NCBI GenBank assembly: GCA_013696665.1
Contig: JACCYC010000013.1
Span: 1 to 15,686 of the forward strand
Reading direction: 5' to 3'
Origin: Burkholderiaceae bacterium
GTDB lineage: Bacteria; Pseudomonadota; Gammaproteobacteria; Burkholderiales; Burkholderiaceae_F
Length of the DNA: 15,686 nt
Shown: one piece after another, positions 1 through 7,664 of the stretch
How positions within the stretch are numbered: position 1 is the stretch's first letter
How the letters are laid out: each line of letters begins with the position of its first letter
Notes under the pieces: model-generated
Told to the model about the DNA's origin: nothing
Database searches by the model: none
Seen by the model: only the letters and a program-made list of their open reading frames with translations
Translations under genes and position numbers: made by a program

Positions 1-1439
1 TCGACGTGTCATCGTCGTTGATCATTCTGTTTACGATCTTCGGCGCGATTCTTCAATTCTCGAACGCGGGCAAATTCTTCATCGACTTTTCACTCGCCGC
101 TTTTGGACGTAAGGCAACAGGTGCAGGGCGCGCGGTGACCGCAGCTTCGTTTTTGCTGGGCGGTCCGTCAGGCTCAGGAGTGGCGACAACCGTCACGCTC
201 GGCACCGTTGCCTATCCGATGCTCGCTAAAGCGGGGTACGAGAAAAACGCCGCGGGTGGATTGTTGGCGGCGGGCGGTCTTGGCGCGATTCTTTCGCCAC
301 CAGTACTCGGTGCTGCTGCATTTCTGATCTCCGAGTTTCTGAAGATCTCGTATCTGGACGTGATCCGCATGGCGGTCATTCCGACCTGTCTTTACTACCT
401 GTCGCTGCTGTTTATGGTCGAGATCGACGCCCGCAAACACTCGATGGTGCAGGTAAGAGTCGAAACGAGCGCCACCGTATGGCAACTGATGAAGACGATG
501 GGGTTTCACTTCATATCGTTGGTCGCGATCATCGTGTTTCTGCTGCTGGGCTTCTCACCGATCGCGTCAGTCTTCTGGGCAACGATAGTCGCAGTATTGA
601 TCAGCTTTCTGAATCGCGACAGCGCGCTGATTGACGTTTCACTGCTGACACGCCGGCCGCGCGGGTGGATACGGGAATTGCTTCTGCATTCGAAGCTGAT
701 GAAGGCGCTGGAGGCCGGCTCGGTCGGAATGCTGAGCGTGGCGGCAACGTGTGCGGCGGCCGGCATCATCGTCGGCGTTGTCACGCTAACCGGGCTCGGT
801 CTGCGCTTTGCCGACATCGTCGTCACATACGCGGGCGGCAGCCTTCTGCTGACCGCCATCTACACCGCGCTGATCGTCTGGATCGTCGGCCTCGCGGTGC
901 CGGTCACCGCCAGCTACATCATCTGCGCGGTTGTCGCGGCGCCGGCTCTGATCAAGCTTGGCGTGCCCGACTTTGCCGCGCACATGTTCATTTTCTATTA
1001 CGCGGTACTGTCGGAAGTGTCGCCACCGACCGCATTGTCACCTTTTGCCGCTGCAGCAATTACCGGTGGCGATCCTTACAAGACGACCTTTCAAGCGTGG
1101 AAGTACACGCTGCCCGCATTCGTTGTCCCGTTCGTCTTCGTACTCGATCCGCTGGGTGTAGGTCTGCTGCTTGCGCTTCCGCCTGGTGGCACGTGGTGGG
1201 ATGTCGCATGGATCGTTGGGCTGGTCGTGATTGCGTTGATCGCACTCGCGGCAGCCGCGGAAGGCTGGTTGTTGGATAGGACGACACGGCTTGAGCGAGT
1301 GCTATTGATCGCTTCAGGATTGCTGATCATCTATCCTAAGCCCTGGTTCGATGCAATCGGATTTTCGCTGCTCGTAGTCGTGGTCGTAATGCAGCTCGCC
1401 CGTCGTCGGCCCAAACGAGTATCAGCAACCGGCGATTAG
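1..1439 (+). CDS. TRAP transporter fused large permease (4TM/12TM type), 3' part
   Basis: This is the C-terminal ~478 residues of a TRAP-type secondary transporter permease, an inner-membrane protein that imports organic acids or related solutes with a periplasmic binding protein. The reading frame is open at the left edge (first full codon at 3). The GTG at 6 lies inside a conserved membrane segment, so the real start is upstream. Seen in the sequence: successive hydrophobic helices, a Gly-rich GGPSGSGVATTVTLGT stretch followed by GGLGAILSPP, and near the end SEVSPPTALSPFAAAAITGGDP, which are typical of the DctM half of fused TRAP permeases, often of the TAXI subclass. No binding-protein gene is visible; it may lie upstream. 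The stop codon (1437-1439) is immediately followed by the ATG of the kinase gene, so the two are probably one transcription unit. The substrate cannot be read from the sequence. Confidence 0.9.
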   Translation, partial: DVSSSLIILFTIFGAILQFSNAGKFFIDFSLAAFGRKATGAGRAVTAASFLLGGPSGSGVATTVTLGTVAYPMLAKAGYEKNAAGGLLAAGGLGAILSPPVLGAAAFLISEFLKISYLDVIRMAVIPTCLYYLSLLFMVEIDARKHSMVQVRVETSATVWQLMKTMGFHFISLVAIIVFLLLGFSPIASVFWATIVAVLISFLNRDSALIDVSLLTRRPRGWIRELLLHSKLMKALEAGSVGMLSVAATCAAAGIIVGVVTLTGLGLRFADIVVTYAGGSLLLTAIYTALIVWIVGLAVPVTASYIICAVVAAPALIKLGVPDFAAHMFIFYYAVLSEVSPPTALSPFAAAAITGGDPYKTTFQAWKYTLPAFVVPFVFVLDPLGVGLLLALPPGGTWWDVAWIVGLVVIALIALAAAAEGWLLDRTTRLERVLLIASGLLIIYPKPWFDAIGFSLLVVVVVMQLARRRPKRVSATGD

Positions 1440-2378
1440 ATGGCAGCTTCTGGGCGAAAACATTCGCCGCGTGTTATCTGTGTTGGCGGATCGGCAACGA
1501 TTGACCAGATTTTTCTGGTCGACGAGGTCAAGTTGCCGTCGGTCAAGCTCACTGCAACCGACTTCGTCGAAACCGGGGGCGGCATGGGTGCAAATGCCGC
1601 GGTCGCGGTGCAGCGACTCGGTGGCCAGGCGATTTACTGGGGCCGCGTAGGCGACGATGTCACCGGCGAACAAGTCATCGCATTGCTGAGGCAGGAAGGC
1701 GTTGATGTTTCGACGGTGCGCCGCCTGCCCGGATTTCGCACGAAGATTGCGACGATCCTGATCGACGCGCGCGGCGAACGGCTCGTGGTTTCGGTGCAGC
1801 CGCAGGGATATCCTCCGGACGCATCGTGGCTTCCGATCGAACGCGTCGCGCAAGCCGACGTGGTTCTTGCCGATACCCGATGGCCGCAGGGCGCCCAGCG
1901 CCTGTTCGACGCCGCCGCTGGCGCAGGCAAGCCGAGCGTATTTGACGGAGATGCCGGCGAAGTGCAACAGGTTCGAGCCACTGCTGGCCTTGCGACGCAT
2001 CCATTTTTGTCGCAGCCCATGCTGCATAGCCTCGGACTGGGCGAGCCCAGGGATGCGCTGCCTCGACTGTTCGGTGGGCGCAATGTCGCGTGCGGCGTGA
2101 CGCTGGGCTCCGCCGGAGTGATGTGGTTTGACGGCGCGCGCGTGCAAAGCGCGCCGTCGCCGCGCGTCACCGCTGTCGACACCCTGGCGGCGGGTGACAC
2201 ATGGCACGGCGCATTTGCGCTCGCACTGGGTGAGCGCAAAAATTTAACGTCCGCAATCAAGTTCGCTACGGCAGTTTCCGCGATGAAGTGCACGCGCTTT
2301 GGCGGCCGCGCTGGAATACCGACACGCGAGGCGTTTGAGCGCTGGTGGTCTGCGCTCGATCAACAACCCAGCACTTGA
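1440..2378 (+). CDS. PfkB-family sugar kinase, sulfofructose-kinase (YihV)-like
   Basis: 312-residue ribokinase/PfkB-family kinase, expected to phosphorylate a sugar or sugar acid with ATP in the cytoplasm. The N-terminal PfkB signature is at 46-62 (GGGMGANAAVAVQRLGG). The C-terminal signature DTLAAGDTWHGAF is at 247-259, with D253 the expected catalytic base and the GAGD anion hole changed to AAGD. Compared from memory with E. coli YihV, it shares VVLADTRW-type (141-148), FDGD (168-171) and KCTRFGGRAGIP (283-294) segments. R147 aligns with YihV R138 and K36 with K27, while YihV N109 is replaced by S118. It is therefore YihV-like but not proven to act on sulfofructose; another keto-sugar is possible. 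The ATG directly abuts the stop of the TRAP permease gene (TAGATG), so the kinase probably acts on the imported solute. Its last 19 bases overlap the end of galK on the other strand. Confidence 0.85.
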   Translation: MAASGRKHSPRVICVGGSATIDQIFLVDEVKLPSVKLTATDFVETGGGMGANAAVAVQRLGGQAIYWGRVGDDVTGEQVIALLRQEGVDVSTVRRLPGFRTKIATILIDARGERLVVSVQPQGYPPDASWLPIERVAQADVVLADTRWPQGAQRLFDAAAGAGKPSVFDGDAGEVQQVRATAGLATHPFLSQPMLHSLGLGEPRDALPRLFGGRNVACGVTLGSAGVMWFDGARVQSAPSPRVTAVDTLAAGDTWHGAFALALGERKNLTSAIKFATAVSAMKCTRFGGRAGIPTREAFERWWSALDQQPST

Positions 2379-3484
2379 CCGGCACGGTCGGGCGGCACCA
2401 GCACACGCCCCCGAAGACCCTGCGCTAAATACGCGCTCAACACCATCTCGCCGATGCGCGTCAGCGCTGGCGATTCGCATAGCGCCACGCAGGCCCCGCC
2501 AAACCCGGCGCCCGTCAGGCGCGCCCCATAGACCTCGGGCTGCGCCTGCAGCGACGTCACGAGCCAATCAAGCTGCGACACAGAGACTTCAAAATTATCT
2601 CGCAAGCTGACGTGCGACGCGTTCATCAGCGCGCCAAACTCGCGCGGGTCTCCACACTTGACCGCGCGCAGCACGCGCGCATTCTCGGTGACGACATGCC
2701 GCGCACGGCGGCGTAACGGCTCGGGCAACGCATTAATTTTCGCAGCATCGCGATCGGCGTCGATATCGCGCAGCGCCGCAACGCCGAGCATGCGCGCCGC
2801 TTGCTCGCATTCAGCGCGCCGCTGATTGAAGCCACTTGTCGCAAGCGATCGTGCGACACCGGAGTCAAGTACCAGGACCGCTGTTCCCGGCCACAGATCG
2901 ATCAGCTGAACGTGCAGCGTGCGCGCATCCAGAAACAACGCATGCGTCGTATCGGCCAGACTCGATGCCATCTGGTCCATGATTCCGCAACGCACGCCGG
3001 CATGATTAATCTCCGCGCGTTGGGCCAGTTGCGCAATGCGCACATTGTCGAGCGGCAGATCGAGTAGCTCGCGCAATGCGCGCAACGTCGCCACTTCGAG
3101 CGCGGCACTGGACGAAAGGCCGACCCCCATCGGTACATCGGACGCCACATGAATATCGAGCGCCGGCACGTTGATGCCCTCGATTCGCGCTTCTACGAGA
3201 CAACCGTATATATAGGTTGCAAATTGCTCGGTCGGTGGGGAGGCGAAGGTGAACTGCACGCTGCGCTCGAGATCAGCGGCGTACACGGTTGTGGTGTCTC
3301 CAATAATCGCCCGAATTGCCACATGGGTTTGCTGCGGGATCGCGATCGGCAGTACATAGCCGTCGTTGTAGTCGGTGTGCTCTCCCAGCAGATTGACGCG
3401 GCCGGGCGCTGCGCCCACCGCGCCCGCACTGCCGCCGAAGACGTCGGCGAACGATTTCGACTTCGATGGCGGCTGCGACGTCAC
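2360..3484 (-). CDS. galK: Galactokinase
   Basis: 374-residue GHMP-family kinase that phosphorylates alpha-D-galactose at C1 with ATP in the Leloir pathway. The galactokinase signature GRVNLLGEHTDYNDGYVLP is at 28-46. The GHMP ATP-binding loop PMGVGLSSSAALE is at 118-130, the catalytic Asp is in GIMDQ (D170), and the third GHMP motif GAGFGGACVAL lies near the C-terminus. Length fits bacterial GalK (about 380). The start is GTG at 3484, overlapping the galT stop by four bases (GTGA), so translation is probably coupled to galT. It is the last gene of the operon; no terminator hairpin is visible, and its 3' end overlaps the convergent kinase gene. Confidence 0.96.
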   Translation of the reverse strand: MTSQPPSKSKSFADVFGGSAGAVGAAPGRVNLLGEHTDYNDGYVLPIAIPQQTHVAIRAIIGDTTTVYAADLERSVQFTFASPPTEQFATYIYGCLVEARIEGINVPALDIHVASDVPMGVGLSSSAALEVATLRALRELLDLPLDNVRIAQLAQRAEINHAGVRCGIMDQMASSLADTTHALFLDARTLHVQLIDLWPGTAVLVLDSGVARSLATSGFNQRRAECEQAARMLGVAALRDIDADRDAAKINALPEPLRRRARHVVTENARVLRAVKCGDPREFGALMNASHVSLRDNFEVSVSQLDWLVTSLQAQPEVYGARLTGAGFGGACVALCESPALTRIGEMVLSAYLAQGLRGRVLVPPDRAGQVLGC

Positions 3485-4572
3485 TCGATCACGACCTCCA
3501 CCTGCTGCAACTCGCGCGCCTTGTCCTCAGGCAGCGCATCCATCGCGAAGAACCCGGCCGCGAGCTCGGTCCCAGCCAGAAACTTCAGCCGCTCGCGGGT
3601 CCGGTAAGGTGGATAGAACTGCGCGTGCAGGTGCGACTCTGGATGGGGTTGACCATCACACGGCGACTGATACCACGCCATCAGATAAGGGAAGCTGCGT
3701 TGCCATAGGCCATCGTATTTCAACAACACGGTTTTCAATGCGCGCGCCAGATCGCTGCGCTGCGCGCCGGAGAGCTGAGTGAAGTCGGCCACCGGCTGAA
3801 CCGGCGCAACCCAGACCTCGTAGGGATACCGGGCGCACACAGGTACGAATGCGACTGCATGAGAACCGGCATACAAGATACGTACGCGATCGCGCAGCTC
3901 GCGATCAATCAGGTCCTGCAGCACCCCGCTTTTTTTTTCCGCGAAATACTTTGCAGCCACCTCCTGCATGCGCGCCGGCACCGGCGGCACAATCGGGTAA
4001 GCATAGATTTGCCCGTGCGGGTGATGCAGCGTCACACCGACTTCCGCACCCCGATTTTCGAACGGCAACACATATTGCACATCAACGCGCGCGCTCAAAC
4101 GCTCGGTTCGATCGGCCAAAGCCTGCAGCAGCAGATCGATATGCGGAATTGGCAACGCACCGAGCGAACTATTGGCGTCTTGCGTGAACACGACAACCTC
4201 GCAGGCACCGGCGCCCGGCGCCGTCGGCACGATCAACTCGGGAGGTGGTTCGCTCACACCACCGAGCGACGGAAATCGATTGTCGAAAACTGCGACATCC
4301 CAGTTGCCGCTTGGGAGTTCGGTCGGGTGCGCCGGGTCGGTGGTCACCAACAGCGGGTTGTATTCGGGTGGTGGCAAAAACGTCCGGCTCTGCCGGTAGG
4401 CTGCGTACGTCACCCACTCGCCACGTAACGGATGCCAGCGCAAGTGCGGACTCGCGCCCAGTGGTGTTGCAAACGGGCTCGGTGCGCGATGTGGATCGGG
4501 CGTCGTGATCGGATGTCGCGCGTACAGCGTCAGGCTTCGGCCGTCGGGCTTTACCAGATCCAGCACATGCAC
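3481..4572 (-). CDS. galT: Galactose-1-phosphate uridylyltransferase
   Basis: About 363 residues; exchanges UMP between UDP-glucose and galactose-1-phosphate. The active-site HPHGQ motif is present at about 184-188, with the second His (about H186) the expected uridylylated nucleophile. NWDVAVFDNRFPSL upstream and ESHLHAQFYPP near the C-terminus are also typical of the GalT family. The frame stays open to 4707, but that extension overlaps the hydrolase gene by 136 bases and has low similarity to GalT. I chose GTG at 4572 because it follows GGAG (4583-4580) by 7 bases, shares one base with the upstream TAG, and gives a normal GalT N-terminus (VLDLVKPDGRSLTLYARHPI). A second GTG at 4566 is possible. 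An uninterrupted run of nine A codes for EKK (see 3930-3938). Confidence 0.95.
   Translation of the reverse strand: MHVLDLVKPDGRSLTLYARHPITTPDPHRAPSPFATPLGASPHLRWHPLRGEWVTYAAYRQSRTFLPPPEYNPLLVTTDPAHPTELPSGNWDVAVFDNRFPSLGGVSEPPPELIVPTAPGAGACEVVVFTQDANSSLGALPIPHIDLLLQALADRTERLSARVDVQYVLPFENRGAEVGVTLHHPHGQIYAYPIVPPVPARMQEVAAKYFAEKKSGVLQDLIDRELRDRVRILYAGSHAVAFVPVCARYPYEVWVAPVQPVADFTQLSGAQRSDLARALKTVLLKYDGLWQRSFPYLMAWYQSPCDGQPHPESHLHAQFYPPYRTRERLKFLAGTELAAGFFAMDALPEDKARELQQVEVVIE
3930..3938 (-). repeat. A9 homopolymer inside galT
   Basis: Nine consecutive T on the plus strand, read as nine A in the galT mRNA (GAA AAA AAA AGC, residues Glu-Lys-Lys-Ser). It is the longest homopolymer I noticed in the window and sits mid-gene, where a one-base slip would truncate GalT and could disturb coupled galK translation. 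Confidence 0.9.
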
Positions 4573-6425
4573 TACACGACTCCGCGCAGGTGTGTCGCTG
4601 AAGCGGATGTGGCAATTGCGATCAGCTCGAGCGGAATCTTGGGTGTGCGGTCTGCGTACAGAAGCCCGTTGGCTTCCTGAAACGTATCGGCAAATTGCGT
4701 GTAGCAAAACCCGCTGAAAAGCGCGGTGTGGATCACCGTGTTCAATAGTTCCTGAAACAGCCGCGTGAATTGCGCTTCGTCCTCGACCACGGTGTAGCCC
4801 CAGCTCTTTTCGCCTTGCGTCGTGCGCGGGGCGAAGGCGATGCCGCCGAATTCCGTCAGCATGATCGGCTGGCCGCGGTGTGGATAACCGTCGAGCGTCA
4901 GGATGCGTCCACCCGGGCGGCGCCGGTCGAATAACTGCTCAGGTTTTATTTCCGGCCCATAGCGCTGGCGCAAGTGCTCGACGTTAGCGTCGTAATCGTG
5001 AATGCCGATAATGTCGGTAGCACTCGATTCCCAACCGTCGTTGCCAATCACGGGCCGCGTCGCGTCAAGCGTTTTGGTCAGGTGGTAAAGCGCTTCAACA
5101 GCGTGCCGGTGTACGCGCACCGCCGTCAGCTCGGGCACACCCCATGACTCGTTAAAGGGTACCCAGACGATGACGCACGGATGGCTGTAGTCGCGCTCGA
5201 CGGCTTCGCTCCACTCTCGCACGGTGCGTTTGATGGCCGTGCGCGTGAATCGATAGGCCGACGGCATCTCCTCCCATACCAACAGCCCTAGACGGTCAGC
5301 CCAGTACAGATAGCGGGGATCCTCGATCTTCTGGTGCTTGCGCACGCCGTTGAATCCCATCGCCTTGGCGAGCTCGACATCGCGTCGCAACGCTTCATCG
5401 CTCGGCGCCGCCATCAGCGTTTCGGGCCAGTAACCCTGATCGAGCACCATGCGCAGCAGATAAGGCCGGCCATTGAGCATGAAGCGGTCGCGCAGGATAT
5501 TCACCGATCGCAGCGCTGTGTACGAAATGAATTCGTCAATGACCTCCCCGTTGCACAACAATCGGATGCTTGCGTCGAGCAACGTGGGTCGCTCCGGACT
5601 CCATAACAGTTCGTTACGAAAGTCGTCGATGCCCGGGTCGGACAACATGATCATGCGGTCGATTTCGCGGTTGACCAGCTGATAGCGGTCACTGGCCAGC
5701 AGCCGTTCGCCGTGATGCAGCTTGATCTCCAAAGCGAGATGGTCGGAAGGGTCACCCGCGATGCGCGCCTCGAATTGCAGCGCGTAGCCTTCGACATGCG
5801 GCGTCCAGCGTACTTTCTCCACGTAAGTACGCGGCACACGCTCGAGCCATACGGTCTGCCAGATGCCCGTGGTGCGCGGATACCAGATCCCGTGCGGTTC
5901 GAGTTGCCAGTCCTGCTTGCCGCGGGGCTTTGTCAGGTCATGCGGATCGTCCTCGACGTGCACGGTGACGATTTGCGTGCCCGAATCGTCCAGCAGGTCC
6001 GTGATGTCAGTCCAAAACGGCGTGTGGCCGCCTTCGTGCGTCATCGCAAGGTGATCGTTAACCCAAACCTTCGCCACATAATCAACAGCGCCAAAGCGCA
6101 GAAGGACGCGCCGGCCATCGGGCATCAGATCGAAGTCGCGCTGATACCAGCACGCGCGGTGCAGGCCGCGCTCAGCAATCCCGCTGGCCGCGGATTCAGG
6201 CGGAAACGGCACGACAATTTGCAGCGGCCAGCTCGTGATTTCGGAGGGCCGCGAAAACAGGCGATCATCGTCGAAGCCGAATCGCCAGCTTCCGTTCAGC
6301 GATGTCCATTCGGACCGCTGCATCAGTGGTCGTGGATACTCGAACTGCAATTGCGCGGCCTTCGTGGGTGAGGCCTTTGTTGGTAAGGCCTTCGCTGGCG
6401 GCGTTTTCGTTTGCGTCTTCTTCAT
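4572..6425 (-). CDS. Glycoside hydrolase family 2 (beta-galactosidase-like)
   Basis: 617-residue GH2 enzyme, probably a cytoplasmic beta-galactosidase because it is embedded with galT and galK. Order: an odd Lys/Thr/Pro/Ala-rich leader (1-25), an N-terminal sugar-binding jelly roll (about 35-200, with SLNGSWRFGFD and TTGIWQTVWLE), an Ig-like sandwich (about 200-305), and a TIM barrel from about 310. The acid/base is expected at E426 (VPFNESWG) and the nucleophile at E525 (LTEFGG). It is much shorter than E. coli LacZ (about 1020), closer to beta-glucuronidase and compact GH2 enzymes, so beta-glucuronidase is the main alternative; neighbours favour galactoside. No signal peptide. The start ATG overlaps the upstream dehydrogenase stop by four bases (ATGA), and the stop shares one base with the galT start. 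Confidence 0.88.
   Translation of the reverse strand: MKKTQTKTPPAKALPTKASPTKAAQLQFEYPRPLMQRSEWTSLNGSWRFGFDDDRLFSRPSEITSWPLQIVVPFPPESAASGIAERGLHRACWYQRDFDLMPDGRRVLLRFGAVDYVAKVWVNDHLAMTHEGGHTPFWTDITDLLDDSGTQIVTVHVEDDPHDLTKPRGKQDWQLEPHGIWYPRTTGIWQTVWLERVPRTYVEKVRWTPHVEGYALQFEARIAGDPSDHLALEIKLHHGERLLASDRYQLVNREIDRMIMLSDPGIDDFRNELLWSPERPTLLDASIRLLCNGEVIDEFISYTALRSVNILRDRFMLNGRPYLLRMVLDQGYWPETLMAAPSDEALRRDVELAKAMGFNGVRKHQKIEDPRYLYWADRLGLLVWEEMPSAYRFTRTAIKRTVREWSEAVERDYSHPCVIVWVPFNESWGVPELTAVRVHRHAVEALYHLTKTLDATRPVIGNDGWESSATDIIGIHDYDANVEHLRQRYGPEIKPEQLFDRRRPGGRILTLDGYPHRGQPIMLTEFGGIAFAPRTTQGEKSWGYTVVEDEAQFTRLFQELLNTVIHTALFSGFCYTQFADTFQEANGLLYADRTPKIPLELIAIATSASATHLRGVV
4580..4583 (-). promoter_or_regulatory. 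Ribosome binding site that sets the galT start
   Basis: GGAG on the minus strand, inside the last codons of the upstream hydrolase gene and 7 bases before the GTG at 4572. It decides between the long frame starting at 4707 and the conventional GalT length. Confidence 0.7.
6358..6417 (-). repeat. Degenerate 15-bp tandem repeat at the hydrolase N-terminus
   Basis: Four adjacent 15-base units start at 6358, 6373, 6388 and 6403; the first three begin GCCTT and the fourth is diverged. They encode a pentapeptide-periodic leader (PAKAL, PTKAS, PTKAA), which is not part of the GH2 fold. Confidence 0.75.
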
Positions 6426-7582
6426 GTTCGCGGAGCCAGCATGTGAGGTCCAAGTTCACGCACCGAGCTGACACCCAGCAGCGCCATGTCCTGCAAGATT
6501 TCGTTTGAAAGCAAACGGATCGCATGCGCGACGCCAGCCTGCCCTCCGATCGCCGCCGCATAGATAAACGGCCGCGCGATGAATACAAAGTCTGCGCCCA
6601 GCGAAAGCGCCTTGAGCACTTCGGTGCCGCGCCGGATACCGCCATCGATCATGATCTTCATACTCCCCTTGGCTCGCACAATTGCCGGCAACGCGCGCAG
6701 CGGGGCGATCGATGAGTCGAGCTGCCGGCCGCCGTGGTTGGAAACGATCAGGCCGTCGACGCCGTGATCGGCAGCGAGCTGCGCATCCTCCGCCGACAAA
6801 ATTCCCTTAAGAACAAATTCTCCCTTCCACATTCGGCGTATCTGCGCGACATGCGCCCACGATAATTTATCGCGCGCGCTGAACTGGCGTAACGCGGAGC
6901 GCGCGATTATGGGTACACCACGATTGACGCCGGCGTTTTCGAAGTGCGGCATTCCACGTTCAATCAGAGTGCGCGCGAGCGTCCCCAACAACCATCGCGG
7001 GCGAATCATGCCGTCCCAGAACAAGCGCGCGCTCGGCTGCAAGGGCATCGTGAACCCGACGCGGACATTGTTTTCACGGCTGGGCAGTGTCGCGACATCC
7101 ACCGTGAGCACGAGGGTCCGAAAGCCGGCCGCCTGCACTCGTTGAATCATTGATTCGACACTTGCTGCTTCACCCGGCAGGTAAGCCTGAAACCACGTCG
7201 AGCGCGGCCCTGCCTGCTGCACTTCTTCGAGACGAATCAGTCCGGTCGAACTGACGATCATCGGAATATTTGCAGTCTCGGCCGCGCGAGCCAGCGCGAG
7301 ATCGCCTTGATACGCAATCAACGCGCTCACCCCCATCGGCGAAATGCCAAATGGCGATGCATACATCTGACCGAAGAGTTCTGTGCGCTGCGAGCGCTCC
7401 GAGACATCGACCAGCACGCGCGGCACAAACGACCATTCTCGATAAGCCGCCGAATTGGAATCCCGCGCAACGTTGTCCTCGGCGCCACCGTGGACATAGC
7501 CGAAAATCGGACGCGGCAGATGCTTGCGCGCAGCATCTTCAAAGTCCGCGAGAGACAACAGCTTGCGCAGTGCGTACGTCAA
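6422..7582 (-). CDS. FMN-dependent alpha-hydroxy-acid dehydrogenase/oxidase
   Basis: 386-residue TIM-barrel flavoenzyme of the glycolate oxidase / L-lactate dehydrogenase (LldD) family, which oxidises an (S)-2-hydroxy acid to the 2-oxo acid. The signature SNHGGRQLD is at 281-289, with H283 the expected catalytic base and R286 a substrate-carboxylate ligand. Also present are GYVHGGAED (28-36), WFQAYLPG (130-137), K259 in VLKG, and the phosphate-binding segment MIDGGIRRGTEVLKALSLGA (311-330). The substrate is not readable. The start is TTG at 7582: there is no in-frame ATG or GTG between it and the upstream stop (7633-7631), and the family N-terminus fits, but no good ribosome binding site precedes it. 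It is the first gene of a minus-strand operon with the hydrolase, galT and galK, which is unusual company for this enzyme. Divergent from the MPH-like gene; the 82-bp spacer must hold both promoters. Confidence 0.88.
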   Translation of the reverse strand: MTYALRKLLSLADFEDAARKHLPRPIFGYVHGGAEDNVARDSNSAAYREWSFVPRVLVDVSERSQRTELFGQMYASPFGISPMGVSALIAYQGDLALARAAETANIPMIVSSTGLIRLEEVQQAGPRSTWFQAYLPGEAASVESMIQRVQAAGFRTLVLTVDVATLPSRENNVRVGFTMPLQPSARLFWDGMIRPRWLLGTLARTLIERGMPHFENAGVNRGVPIIARSALRQFSARDKLSWAHVAQIRRMWKGEFVLKGILSAEDAQLAADHGVDGLIVSNHGGRQLDSSIAPLRALPAIVRAKGSMKIMIDGGIRRGTEVLKALSLGADFVFIARPFIYAAAIGGQAGVAHAIRLLSNEILQDMALLGVSSVRELGPHMLAPRT

Positions 7583-7664
7583 TGGTTCGGCACGGGAAAA
7601 TGGTGCGCTAGCTTCGCACGGAATCGGCAGCTATTCTTCAATTACGCGCCCCACAGGATATGAA

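Noticed and set aside
1422..2207. 261-codon minus-strand open frame inside the PfkB kinase gene
   Set aside because: Arg/Ala/His-rich composition with no recognisable domain; it lies wholly antisense to a well-supported kinase and is a GC-rich shadow frame.
4573..4707. N-terminal extension of galT to 4707
   Set aside because: It overlaps the GH2 gene, looks unlike GalT, and a good ribosome binding site supports GTG 4572.
7603..7619. Inverted repeat GTGCG-N7-CGCAC in the divergent spacer upstream of the galactose operon
   Set aside because: Only 5+5 bases in GC-rich sequence, and no convincing promoter elements could be aligned with it; too weak to call an operator.
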